Of a stretch of 40,086 nt of DNA, positions 16,875 to 25,609 are shown piece after piece. The notes below the pieces were generated by a model, which was not told where the DNA came from, searched no databases, and was given only the letters and a program-made list of their open reading frames with translations. Position 1 is the first letter of the stretch; every line of letters begins with the position of its first letter. The position numbers were made by a program, and so were the translations under genes. Source of the stretch: CAZXDS01 sp964639525. GTDB lineage: Bacteria > Bacteroidota > Ignavibacteria > Ignavibacteriales > Melioribacteraceae. The DNA lies in assembly GCA_964639525.1 (NCBI GenBank), contig CAZXDS010000003.1, positions 1 through 40,086 on the forward strand. The letters are read 5' to 3'.

Positions 16875-19718
16875 ATGAATGTTGACCCGAAACAAAAGAA
16901 ACTACGAAAATACTCTTGGGCAATATTGTCAATTTGGACTCTTCTAATTTTAGTTTCATTAATTTGGAACTTAAATATTTTAGATTCAAACACAAAAAAA
17001 ATTGCCAAAACGGAAGCAATAGCTACATTTAATAAAGACACGGTAACTCGACAATGGGCAACAAAACACGGTGGGGTTTATGTTCTTAAAGACAGAAAAA
17101 CTCCATCAAACCCCTACTTATCGCACATCCCCGACAGAGACATAGTAAAGCCAAATGGCGATACACTCACGCTGATGAATCCTGCATATATGATTAGACA
17201 AATATTTGAGGAATTTCCTAAAAAGTATGGTGTTGTTGGTCATACTACAAGTTTAAAACTGTTGAACCCTAATAACAAGCCTGATGAGTGGGAAAGAAAA
17301 GCATTACTTAGTTTTGAAAAAGGGAATAAAGAAAGTGCTGAGTTCTCGAAACTCAACGGAGAAGAACATTTTAGATTAATGCGACCACTGGTAATTAATA
17401 AAGGTTGTCTAAAATGCCATGGATTTCAGGGTTATAAAATCGGCGACATTCGTGGCGGCATTAGTGTTTCTATTCCGATGAAATCTTTGCTGCAAAAAGA
17501 ATCAGGTCAAAGAGATATCCTCTTTTTCTTTCATTCATTGTTATTGTTATTTGGCTTTGGGGGAATATTCTTTTCTTCCAAAAAGTTTTCAAACTATTTA
17601 TACAAACAAAAAGAAGATGAGCAAGAACTTAAAAAACACCGAGAACATCTTGAAGAGTTGGTAATTGCAAAAACTAAAACCCTTGATAAAGAAATTGCCG
17701 AGCACAAAAATGATGAAGAATTATTAAGAATTGAGAAGGAATTTTCAGAAAAAATTATAGAGACGAATAATTCTATCATCGTTGGATTGGATAAAGGACA
17801 TTTGATAAAAATATTTAATAAGGGAGCAGAAATTGTTACCGGTTATAGCAAAGAGGAAGTTCTTGGCAAAGATTGGTTTAAAATCTTCTTCTCGCAAGAC
17901 ATGTATGATGAAATGAATAAAGTATGGAAAGATGCTTGGGGAGTTCAAATTCATTCCTATGAGAATGAAATTTTTTGTAAATCAGGAAAAACTAAAGTTA
18001 TTTTGTGGTCGAATACAGGAATATACGAAGGAAATGATACTACAAAACATATGCTAATATCTATAGGAAATGATATAACCAAGCAGAAGATTTTGGATGA
18101 AAAGCTCCAAAAAAGCAGAAATAAATACCGTGACCTTTTTTATAAATCAAAAGACTGTATTTTAATAATTAAGAATGGGAAATTTATTGATTGCAATGCT
18201 GCGGCGGTTGCATTACTAAAATATAAAAATAAAGAGGAATTATTAAACATCCATCCTTCTGTTATATCTCCCGAAAAACAACCGGATGGAAGAAGTTCAG
18301 TTGAGAAAGCCGATGAAATGATGCAAATGGCAATTGAAAAAGGAAGCCATCGTTTTGAATGGCTGCATAAGAAGGCTAATGGAGAAGTTTTCCCTGTTGA
18401 CGTTCTACTGACTACAATTACTAATGAAGACGGTTCTATAACTATCCATACTACATGGCGGGATATCAGTAAGCAGAAAAAGAATCAAAAGCTTCAGCAA
18501 TCTCTATTTGCTATTTCAGAGGAAGCAGGGAAAGAAACCACTATTCAAGAATTTTACGAATCTTTACATAACATAATTGCAGAATTAATGCCTGCAAAAA
18601 ACTTTTACATAGCCATTCAGGATACAAAAACTGGCTTAATAAGCTTTCCATATCACGTCGATGAATATGATTCCCAACCAAATCCAAAACCAATGGGAAA
18701 CGGATTATCAGAATATGTACTTCGCTTGGGCAAATCAAAGGTGATTACCGAGAAAATAGATAGAGCACTTCAAGCAGAAGGCAAAGTTGAATTATCAGGT
18801 GAGTATGCAAAAATTTGGATTGGTATTTATCTTGAATTTAATAGTCATCACAAAGGTGTTTTGGTTCTTCAGGATTATGAAGATGAAAACGCATATGATC
18901 GAGATGATTTTAAAATTCTTCAGTTTGTATCACAACAAATTGAAAAGGTACTTAGTAAAAAATTTGCGGATGAAAGGCTTAAAATATTTATTCAAGAATT
19001 ATCTGAAGCTAAAAAAGAGCTGGAATTAACAAATCAAAATAAAGATAGATTCTTTTCAATTATAGCCCATGATCTTAAAAGTCCGTTTATGGCATTGCTG
19101 GGAATTTCTCAAATGATGGAGAAAGACTTCGATTCAATGTCAAAGGAAGATCTAAAGGAAATGGTTCAGACTTCAAATAATTCTATTAACAACCTTTACA
19201 AGCTTATTGAAAATTTGCTTCAATGGTCGCGTTTGCAAAAGGGTTCTATTAGAATAGTTCCAAACAAAATAAAGCTGAAAGAATGCTCTTCCGATGTAAA
19301 AAACGCATTACAATTAGCAGCCAAATCAAAAGAAATCGTAATAGACGATGAAATTTCTGAGAATGAATTTGTTTTTGCAGATATGGATTGTGTAAAAACA
19401 ATTATACGTAATCTTGTGAACAATGCAATTAAATTTACCGAACAAAACGGTAAAATAATACTCAATGCAGAAAAGAATGATGATAAGATAAAAATTACAG
19501 TTGAAGACAATGGTATTGGTATGAGCGAAATAATACTTAAAAAATTATTTAGCATCACTGAAAAAGTATCTGAGAAAGGAACTGCAAATGAAACAGGAAC
19601 AGGACTTGGATTAATACTTTGTAAAGAACTTGTTGAAAAAAACGGCGGTGAAATTTGGGCTGAAAGCCAATTGGGAAAAGGGAGTAAGTTTAGTTTTACG
19701 CTGCCAATAAATGAATAA
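16875..19718 (+). CDS. Sensor histidine kinase: Tll0287-like heme c domain, PAS-PAS-GAF-HisKA-HATPase
   Basis: From the ATG at 16875 the protein has 947 residues; a TTG at 16845 would add ten. A membrane helix (about 14-32) and a second one (about 213-233) bound a periplasmic domain that resembles the Tll0287/DUF3365 heme sensor: ATKHGGVYV, NPAYMIRQI, EHFRLMRPL, then CLKCHG (Cys178, Cys181, His182), a c-type heme attachment motif, and IRGGISVSIP. Cytoplasmic parts in order: coiled coil, PAS (about 290-405), PAS (about 415-535), GAF-like (about 545-695), HisKA with IIAHDLKSPF (His732), HATPase with NNAIKFTE, EDNGIGM and GTGLGLIL. It is likely a redox, oxygen or NO sensor; the ligand is inferred. 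The partner may be the regulator at 14769. Confidence 0.9.
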   Translation: MNVDPKQKKLRKYSWAILSIWTLLILVSLIWNLNILDSNTKKIAKTEAIATFNKDTVTRQWATKHGGVYVLKDRKTPSNPYLSHIPDRDIVKPNGDTLTLMNPAYMIRQIFEEFPKKYGVVGHTTSLKLLNPNNKPDEWERKALLSFEKGNKESAEFSKLNGEEHFRLMRPLVINKGCLKCHGFQGYKIGDIRGGISVSIPMKSLLQKESGQRDILFFFHSLLLLFGFGGIFFSSKKFSNYLYKQKEDEQELKKHREHLEELVIAKTKTLDKEIAEHKNDEELLRIEKEFSEKIIETNNSIIVGLDKGHLIKIFNKGAEIVTGYSKEEVLGKDWFKIFFSQDMYDEMNKVWKDAWGVQIHSYENEIFCKSGKTKVILWSNTGIYEGNDTTKHMLISIGNDITKQKILDEKLQKSRNKYRDLFYKSKDCILIIKNGKFIDCNAAAVALLKYKNKEELLNIHPSVISPEKQPDGRSSVEKADEMMQMAIEKGSHRFEWLHKKANGEVFPVDVLLTTITNEDGSITIHTTWRDISKQKKNQKLQQSLFAISEEAGKETTIQEFYESLHNIIAELMPAKNFYIAIQDTKTGLISFPYHVDEYDSQPNPKPMGNGLSEYVLRLGKSKVITEKIDRALQAEGKVELSGEYAKIWIGIYLEFNSHHKGVLVLQDYEDENAYDRDDFKILQFVSQQIEKVLSKKFADERLKIFIQELSEAKKELELTNQNKDRFFSIIAHDLKSPFMALLGISQMMEKDFDSMSKEDLKEMVQTSNNSINNLYKLIENLLQWSRLQKGSIRIVPNKIKLKECSSDVKNALQLAAKSKEIVIDDEISENEFVFADMDCVKTIIRNLVNNAIKFTEQNGKIILNAEKNDDKIKITVEDNGIGMSEIILKKLFSITEKVSEKGTANETGTGLGLILCKELVEKNGGEIWAESQLGKGSKFSFTLPINE

Positions 19719-19870
19719 TATAATTGTAGAGATTTACTAAAATAAAAAAAATGGTACTACCACGAATTTAATGAAACTTAATAAAAGTATAGAAAGTACA
19801 AAATAATTTAGAGGAATTTTGAAGAATTATCCACAATTAAGACAAATTCAATAAGCCGTTTTTTAACATT

Positions 19871-19888
19871 GAACTACTAACGTAGTTC
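19871..19888. repeat. Hairpin GAACTAC-TAAC-GTAGTTC
   Basis: A perfect 7-bp stem with TAAC loop. The same GAACTAC/GTAGTTC arms recur around a GTA loop at 20116-20132, so both belong to one local hairpin subfamily. Confidence 0.75.
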
Positions 19889-19922
19889 TGTATTTTAGAT
19901 CAGATATATTTTTACAAACATT

Positions 19923-19940
19923 TAACCACTACCGTGGTTA
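19923..19940. repeat. Hairpin TAACCAC-TACC-GTGGTTA
   Basis: A perfect 7-bp stem with TACC loop, 35 bp after the previous hairpin, within the block bounded by 16-bp inverted repeats. Confidence 0.75.
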
Positions 19941-20062
19941 TTGATTGTTCACATAACAATGAATAAAAGAATTTAATCGCTTAAGAAATAAAGATTAAAT
20001 TATGCTTAGAATAATCATTTATACATGGTTTTCAATTGCTTTAAAAACGGTTTTAGTAAAAA

Positions 20063-20080
20063 GAACCGCATTAGCGGTTC
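20063..20080. repeat. Hairpin GAACCGC-ATTA-GCGGTTC
   Basis: A perfect 7-bp stem with ATTA loop. It is followed by AATGTTTGTA, similar to the GATGTTCGTA that follows the next hairpin. Confidence 0.75.
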
Positions 20081-20115
20081 AATGTTTGTAGAAAGAATAA
20101 TAAAAAATATAAAAA

Positions 20116-20132
20116 GAACTACGTAGTAGTTC
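20116..20132. repeat. Hairpin GAACTAC-GTA-GTAGTTC
   Basis: A perfect 7-bp stem with a three-base GTA loop. Its arms are identical to those of the hairpin at 19871-19888. Confidence 0.75.
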
Positions 20133-20353
20133 GATGTTCGTAAAATGTAAAACAAATAAGCATTAATATTGCGATGTTCATTAAATAGTTAAATTAAATT
20201 ATTTTGTAGAGCAACAGCAAATATTCTGCCCCATTTATTCGTTTATGTTTTCCATTAAATTCGTGGTAAAATAAAAAATAAGTTTCAAAATATTTTTTGT
20301 TGACAATGATATCTTGTTATACTAAGTTTTGGTCTAAAATTTAATTGAATAAT

Positions 20354-20827
20354 ATGCTTACTGAATTCGGAAAAATTTTTGTATTCTTTTTACTCGGTGC
20401 TATTTTTGTAGCTATAGGATTATTTACAGCTAAACTTATCCGACCTTCCAGACCTTCCAAAGAAAAATTAAAAACTTACGAATGCGGTGAAAACCCTGTC
20501 GGTACACCTTGGGTTAAATTTAATATCCGCTTTTATGTTGTTGCTTTAATATTTTTAATTTTTGATGTTGAAGTTGTTCTGCTTTTCCCTTGGGCTTTGG
20601 CTTACAGGGATTACGGCATTTACGGATTTTTGGTAGGAATAATATTTTTATTGGTATTAGCTCTCGGTATGTTCTACGAATGGAGAAAAGGCGATTTACA
20701 ATGGGAACGCCCGGAGCCGAATATTCCTTATCTTAAAAAAATATTGGACGATAGTAAAATTGAACTTGCAAAAAATGAAAAACAAATTTCTGAGGAAGTT
20801 TCCTCTACAATTACTTTAGAAAATTAA
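20354..20827 (+). CDS. nuoA: NADH-quinone oxidoreductase subunit A
   Basis: This 157-residue membrane subunit has three hydrophobic helices and the NuoA signatures YECGENPVGTPWVKFNIRFY and LIFDVEVVLLFPWA with conserved acidic residues of the proton-pumping module. I chose the ATG at 20354 (MLTEFGKIF); a TTG at 20345 would add three residues. The charged C-terminal tail (about 35 residues) is longer than usual. It heads the nuo cluster, with nuoB 1 bp after its stop codon. The nuo promoter should lie just upstream, where a TTGACA and a TATACT occur but only 12 bp apart. Confidence 0.96.
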   Translation: MLTEFGKIFVFFLLGAIFVAIGLFTAKLIRPSRPSKEKLKTYECGENPVGTPWVKFNIRFYVVALIFLIFDVEVVLLFPWALAYRDYGIYGFLVGIIFLLVLALGMFYEWRKGDLQWERPEPNIPYLKKILDDSKIELAKNEKQISEEVSSTITLEN

Positions 20828-20828
20828 T

Positions 20829-21320
20829 ATGGGTTTATTAGATAAAGAATTTTCTGACGGCAACATCGTCATTACAAAAGCAGAAGATTTAATGAATTGG
20901 GCAAGACTTTCCTCGCTTTGGCAGCTTGGTTTCGGTTTAGCCTGTTGCGCTATCGAAATGATGGCAACTTCCGCCTCTCACTACGATTTTGACAGATTCG
21001 GCGTAATTCCCCGCCCTTCACCTCGGCAAGCCGATATTATTATTATTTCAGGTACTGTTACTTTAAAAATGGCAACGAGGATTAAAAGACTCTACGAGCA
21101 AATGGCAGACCCGAAATATATTATTTCAATGGGAAGTTGCTCAAATTCAGGAGGTCCTTATTGGCAGCACGGTTATCACGTGTTAAAAGGAATCGACAGA
21201 GTAATTCCGGTTGACGTTTATGTCCCCGGTTGTCCTCCGCGTCCTGAAGCTCTTTTGGAAGGTTTATTAAAATTACAAGAAAAAATTCGTCATGAAACTT
21301 TGGTGAAAAAATCAGCGTGA
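20829..21320 (+). CDS. nuoB: NADH-quinone oxidoreductase subunit B
   Basis: The 163-residue protein is a complete NuoB, the peripheral subunit that holds iron-sulphur cluster N2, the last electron carrier before quinone. The four ligands are visible: the adjacent Cys39-Cys40 in LACCAIEMM, Cys104 in GSCSNSGG and Cys135 in VPGCPPRPEA. It starts one base after nuoA's stop codon and overlaps the GTG start of nuoC by 4 bp, so the three genes are translationally coupled. Confidence 0.98.
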   Translation: MGLLDKEFSDGNIVITKAEDLMNWARLSSLWQLGFGLACCAIEMMATSASHYDFDRFGVIPRPSPRQADIIIISGTVTLKMATRIKRLYEQMADPKYIISMGSCSNSGGPYWQHGYHVLKGIDRVIPVDVYVPGCPPRPEALLEGLLKLQEKIRHETLVKKSA

Positions 21321-21844
21321 AAAATCCCGAAGAAATATTTGAACTATTAAAATCTCAATTTGCAGATGCGATTATTGAGATGACAACCGATTTACCGACT
21401 GAACCGATTATTTCAATTCAACCTGAAAAAATTCGTGATATTTTTGAATTTCTTTCAAGCAATGATGAACTGAAATTTGATTCTTTAATGAATCTTTCCG
21501 GAGTTGACGATACCAACGGTGAAAAAGTTAAAGATGAAAACGAAAATGAAATTATTAAAGGCGGTACCTTAAGCGTATATTATCATTTCTATTCAACCGA
21601 ATTAAAACATAAAATTACGTTTAAAGTTACTACCGATAGAGAAAATCCGGAAATTCCTTCCGTCGAGTCAATTTACAAAACGGCAAATTGGCACGAAAGA
21701 GAAGTTTACGATATGTACGGAATTGTTTTTAGCGGGCATCCTGATTTAAGAAGAATTTTAATGCCTGATGATTGGGAAGGTTTTCCTTTACGAAAAGATT
21801 ATCAAAATCCCGAATATTACAACGGAATGAAAGTTCCTTATTAA
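21317..21844 (+). CDS. nuoC: NADH-quinone oxidoreductase subunit C
   Basis: The 175-residue protein is a stand-alone NuoC (not fused to NuoD), part of the peripheral Q-module. The C-terminal signature ANWHEREVYDMYGIVFSGHP followed by DLRRILMPDDWEGFPLRKDY is diagnostic. The start is a GTG whose first bases overlap the nuoB stop. A charged insert near residues 60-75 is unremarkable for the family. The gene is followed after 3 bp by a truncated copy of the start of nuoD rather than by nuoD itself. Confidence 0.97.
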   Translation: MKNPEEIFELLKSQFADAIIEMTTDLPTEPIISIQPEKIRDIFEFLSSNDELKFDSLMNLSGVDDTNGEKVKDENENEIIKGGTLSVYYHFYSTELKHKITFKVTTDRENPEIPSVESIYKTANWHEREVYDMYGIVFSGHPDLRRILMPDDWEGFPLRKDYQNPEYYNGMKVPY

Positions 21845-21847
21845 AAT

Positions 21848-21937
21848 ATGAAAACAGAAGAAATGATATTAAATATGGGTCCTCAGCACCCTTCTACTCA
21901 CGGTGTGCTAAGGATAGAAGTTAAACTTGATTACTAA
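21848..21937 (+). pseudogene. Truncated duplicate of the nuoD 5' end
   Basis: The first 27 codons match the start of intact nuoD (25610-25690) at 75 of 81 bases. Five codons differ and four of the changes are synonymous (the other is Ile for Leu at codon 23). After codon 27 the match stops and the frame ends at TAA after GAT TAC. It sits 3 bp after nuoC, the position where nuoD normally starts, so a 3.7-kb insertion has separated this old start from the rest of nuoD. It could still be translated as a 29-residue peptide. Confidence 0.9.
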
Positions 21938-21949
21938 AAAAATTCCAAA

Positions 21950-24900
21950 ATGAAATGTTTAATTAAAAAATTTGTAGAGAAATATGTTATACAATACTTA
22001 TACAAGTATTTACTTTTGGTATTGCTTTCGGCAGTATCTATCAATACTGTAATTGCACAAGATTTACCAACAAAATATTTCTCGAAATATATAACTATAA
22101 ATACTTCTAACACCCACCCTAAAATTAATGAGGTGGTGGATTTTAATATTTCTCTAATAGCACCTGCATATGCTGATGACTACTATATCAATATAAGTGT
22201 TTATAATAATGCACATTATAAAGTTGAAAGAGGCAAGTTAAACACTGTTAATATCTATAAATTAAAGAAAACTGAAAATACACATTATAAATTTTCTATA
22301 CGGTTTTTAGAAAAAAGGATGTATTATATTACGGTAAGTCTTATGAGTCCAACATTGGGTCTCAAAGGTTTTGTCACCCAGTCAAAAATATTTGTTGAAA
22401 ATGCACCTTTTGAAACAAGTAGTGCAACAATACTTTATAGTGAAATTAAAAAATTAAAAGATAATATTAAAATTTTAAAAACTAAATTAGAAACGGAACG
22501 TAATAAGGAGATTACTCCGGATAAATATCAAGCTCCAATAACAGATAAAGGTGGAGTAAATCTTACCCTAGTATCTCCTTCACCTATTTCTCATCCTCTT
22601 TATCTTCCTTTCGGTATACGAAGTAAGAATACCAGACAACAAGATACTCCTCCGTTCCGTGGTGATACGCTTAGTTATCGTTTATATCAAGTATATCAAA
22701 TATTGAATAATGAACATAACTCATTAATACGAACCATTGACTCAGTTAAAGAAAAAAGAAATAGGTACAGGATAAAGATTAAGAATGAAAAGAAGTCAAA
22801 GAATAAAACTATTAATGGTTCTGAGTTTAATCTTAATAATAGGAAAGAATCAAATTTAATTATTCCCGATGTAAATGTGGAAGATACTTATGCCGGAGAT
22901 GTTTATGTTTTAGTAAATGAAGATTCACAAGAATTGTGGTTTACAAATTCTTTTAACCAAATTGTAGATATGAATTGGAGTGTTGAACCATCTTCTCTCG
23001 GTTACATAACTGAAAATAATACTACTCATAAAGTAATTTTTCATGCAAACGGCTCGGTGGCAAATGGCAAAATAAAAGCAAATTACAATAACCAGGCTTA
23101 TTATTACTTAAATTTATACATTATTGATAAATTTGATGTGTCCGGAACATTTAAGTTTGAAACAAAAGATTCTCAGCTTGAATTTCCACAGGAGTTTTAT
23201 GTAGTTTTATATGATAGAGTAAACAATATAGCATTGGATTATGTCATAGCATTCCAAGGTAATTATTTATTTAAAGACGTAACTAATGTTAATGCTGCTA
23301 TATACCTGACCTCTGATGCTGTTTATGCCACAGTTTTCAACGATGCTACACTAACTTATATTTATACGTCCGGCTTTTATTATGATGTTCCTTTAACAAC
23401 TTTTATATTAAGCAGCGATAATACTGCTAATATTCCACTTGATACAGTATCTTATGCCTCTGCTCCTCAAAGCACTGGAGCTTTTAATATTTTAAATACT
23501 GTAGAAAGGGGACATAGGCGTGTTTATGATGATATCGGTGTAGATTTGCCTAAGTTAAAAATACAGTGGGATACTTCAAATGTTGAGGGTGTATCAAACT
23601 ATAGCCATGTGAATGAATTACTTACACTTGCAGGACAGAAAGACGAAGATCAATGGGATGAAGATGTAATCCTTCACGAATATGGACATTTTGTGCAAAA
23701 TAAAATAAGCATTGGTTACCCAACAGGTGCAGGGGTTCAACATCATAGTTGGTCTTCAATAACCAACGAAGGTAATGCACTTACGGAAGGCTGGGCTACT
23801 TTTTTTAGCTGTGCCGTTCAAGAGGATGAAAATTATATAGATCTTACCGACTATGGTTCAAAAATAGCTGTGAATCATCATGCTGAACTACCGTCTTATC
23901 ATCCGCGGGATTCGAAATGTGAAGGATCGGTTACTAGTGCTTTATGGGATATTTATGATTCTAATAATGAAACTAACTCCGGTACAAATCCCAACAATGA
24001 TAATGTGACGCAACCTCTATCTCATTTATTGACTTCTATATCTAATCCAATATTTAATGGACATTCACCTTATTCATATTACGAATTTTCTATAGGATGG
24101 TATGAATCACAATTTGCTTCAATAAAAGATATTTCAGCGGCACAGGGATTAGATGCAGCTCCTTATTCCATTCATATGGATGTGCCCGTATATACAATGG
24201 AGCAATCTTATTACAGCGGAGCTGCAACAACCAGTATGATATTGTCTTATCTTGGCGTATCCCAAAGTCAGAGTGCGATACAAAATGCAGGCGGAGCAGG
24301 TACGGCAGATATGAACGGACCCCAGGCAGAAAGTGCTGTAACAACTTATCAGCCAGCACCTTATACTTTTGGAAGAGGAACTTTTCAAGATATTAATTCT
24401 GCCACGGCTTTTTTAGCAAAATGGGTAAGTTATGATATTTCTGTGGATAAACCTCTTACAGGCAGCCAGCCGGATCATGCACCCGGGATGATACCGTTAG
24501 ATGGCAGTTATAATAACTGGGCAGTTGTAAATGGAGTGGAAACTTCTGCATATCCTTATCCGGACGGAGCAGTATATACGCTATACGGTTTTTGGATTAC
24601 CGAACCATACCGTTCTTCCGGTAATATTCAGCAATTAGCCTTAGCAAAAAGCAGTGCTTTGATCATCCCTTCCTATCTCGGAGGCGGTGAAAGCTATCTT
24701 ACCGCAGCAGCATTTCAAACAAGATATAAAAGCATAGCCGGACAGTGGACTGCAATCTGTGAACCTCCCGAAGGTGCTCTCGGAAATCCAATTATCTCTG
24801 CCCCAATTCCGGTTACTGCTGAATCAGACAGCCAAATTGTACAAATTGTATTGGCAGCTCTTAATAATCAACCCGGGCTTGGAGATGTAATAAAGATTAG

Positions 24901-25576
24901 GCATATTTTGGGAGGAAAAATTCCCGGAAATATTACTTTTGTAAATAGATTGGGAGTAGATGACCCATATTATATAATTCCCTTTAATAAAGCAGGGAAA
25001 ACATATCTTGGTGTTATAATAGACGGTTATGGTTTTTATCTTGAAGAAGCTGCTCTACCTTCCGAAGCTGTAGATTATCATCTTATGAAAAAACAAAAGG
25101 CTATAAATCTTCTTGTAAGTCAAGGATATATTTCACATTCTCAAAATCCTGAAGGGAAGTTGGTATATTCGCCCTTTCTTTCAATAAACCAATATTATCC
25201 GGCATGGGAAATTACTGCCGAAGGACAAATTTTTTATGTAACTCAAAATGGTGAAGTTAAACTTCCAAATGATTTACCTAAAATTCAGCAACCAAAAGAT
25301 ATTACTTTACCGCATATTTTCAGTTTGGGTCAAAATTATCCGAACCCGTTTAATCCAACAACACAAATAACTTATCAAATACCAAAAGATGGCTTTGTGA
25401 GTCTAATAGTTTATAATACTCTTGGTCAAAAGATAGTTAGTCTTGTAAACCAAAATCAAGTAAGCGGTAAATATACTGTAAATTTTAATGCTGATAATTT
25501 ACCGAGCGGTATGTATATTTACAAAATAAAATCCGGTAATTTTTCTGAAGTAAAGAAAATGATTCTTTTGAAATAA
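21950..25576 (+). CDS. Large secreted protein: gluzincin-like and C39-like domains, T9SS sorting domain
   Basis: The 1208-residue protein has a signal peptide (to about residue 36), an adhesin-like and coiled N-terminal part, and a metalloprotease-like segment with HEYGH (His576, His580) and a downstream EGWATFF (Glu613), the spacing of a gluzincin zinc site. Near 745-930 lies a segment like papain-fold C39 peptidases (MEQSYYSGAATTSMILSYLG, NNWAVVNGVE), but the catalytic Cys position is Ser756 and the usual histidine before VVxG is absent, so this domain is probably inactive. The C-terminus is a type IX sorting domain (YPNPFNPTTQITYQIP, LPSGMYIYKI). It should be exported to the cell surface. 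Inserted between nuoC and nuoD and probably co-transcribed with them. Confidence 0.82.
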   Translation: MKCLIKKFVEKYVIQYLYKYLLLVLLSAVSINTVIAQDLPTKYFSKYITINTSNTHPKINEVVDFNISLIAPAYADDYYINISVYNNAHYKVERGKLNTVNIYKLKKTENTHYKFSIRFLEKRMYYITVSLMSPTLGLKGFVTQSKIFVENAPFETSSATILYSEIKKLKDNIKILKTKLETERNKEITPDKYQAPITDKGGVNLTLVSPSPISHPLYLPFGIRSKNTRQQDTPPFRGDTLSYRLYQVYQILNNEHNSLIRTIDSVKEKRNRYRIKIKNEKKSKNKTINGSEFNLNNRKESNLIIPDVNVEDTYAGDVYVLVNEDSQELWFTNSFNQIVDMNWSVEPSSLGYITENNTTHKVIFHANGSVANGKIKANYNNQAYYYLNLYIIDKFDVSGTFKFETKDSQLEFPQEFYVVLYDRVNNIALDYVIAFQGNYLFKDVTNVNAAIYLTSDAVYATVFNDATLTYIYTSGFYYDVPLTTFILSSDNTANIPLDTVSYASAPQSTGAFNILNTVERGHRRVYDDIGVDLPKLKIQWDTSNVEGVSNYSHVNELLTLAGQKDEDQWDEDVILHEYGHFVQNKISIGYPTGAGVQHHSWSSITNEGNALTEGWATFFSCAVQEDENYIDLTDYGSKIAVNHHAELPSYHPRDSKCEGSVTSALWDIYDSNNETNSGTNPNNDNVTQPLSHLLTSISNPIFNGHSPYSYYEFSIGWYESQFASIKDISAAQGLDAAPYSIHMDVPVYTMEQSYYSGAATTSMILSYLGVSQSQSAIQNAGGAGTADMNGPQAESAVTTYQPAPYTFGRGTFQDINSATAFLAKWVSYDISVDKPLTGSQPDHAPGMIPLDGSYNNWAVVNGVETSAYPYPDGAVYTLYGFWITEPYRSSGNIQQLALAKSSALIIPSYLGGGESYLTAAAFQTRYKSIAGQWTAICEPPEGALGNPIISAPIPVTAESDSQIVQIVLAALNNQPGLGDVIKIRHILGGKIPGNITFVNRLGVDDPYYIIPFNKAGKTYLGVIIDGYGFYLEEAALPSEAVDYHLMKKQKAINLLVSQGYISHSQNPEGKLVYSPFLSINQYYPAWEITAEGQIFYVTQNGEVKLPNDLPKIQQPKDITLPHIFSLGQNYPNPFNPTTQITYQIPKDGFVSLIVYNTLGQKIVSLVNQNQVSGKYTVNFNADNLPSGMYIYKIKSGNFSEVKKMILLK

Positions 25577-25609
25577 TAATTTATTAGGACAAGTGCAGTT
25601 TTATTTTAT

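Larger units (their letters stand above)
19758..20268. mobile_element. Possible non-autonomous element with 16-bp terminal inverted repeats
   Basis: TACCACGAATTTAATG (19758-19773) is exactly complementary to CATTAAATTCGTGGTA (20253-20268). The 511 bp enclosed have no credible gene and hold four hairpins (19871-19888, 19923-19940, 20063-20080, 20116-20132), each followed or preceded by similar ATGTTYGTA/CATTGAAC-type words. Terminal repeats plus internal palindromes suggest a MITE-like element, but no target duplication was identified. Confidence 0.5.

Noticed and set aside
20300..20323. TTGACA and TATACT as a sigma-70-like promoter for nuoA
   Set aside because: The spacer is only 12 bp instead of about 17, and Bacteroidota-type promoters use other elements; a TAAG-TTTTG nearby has one base too many.
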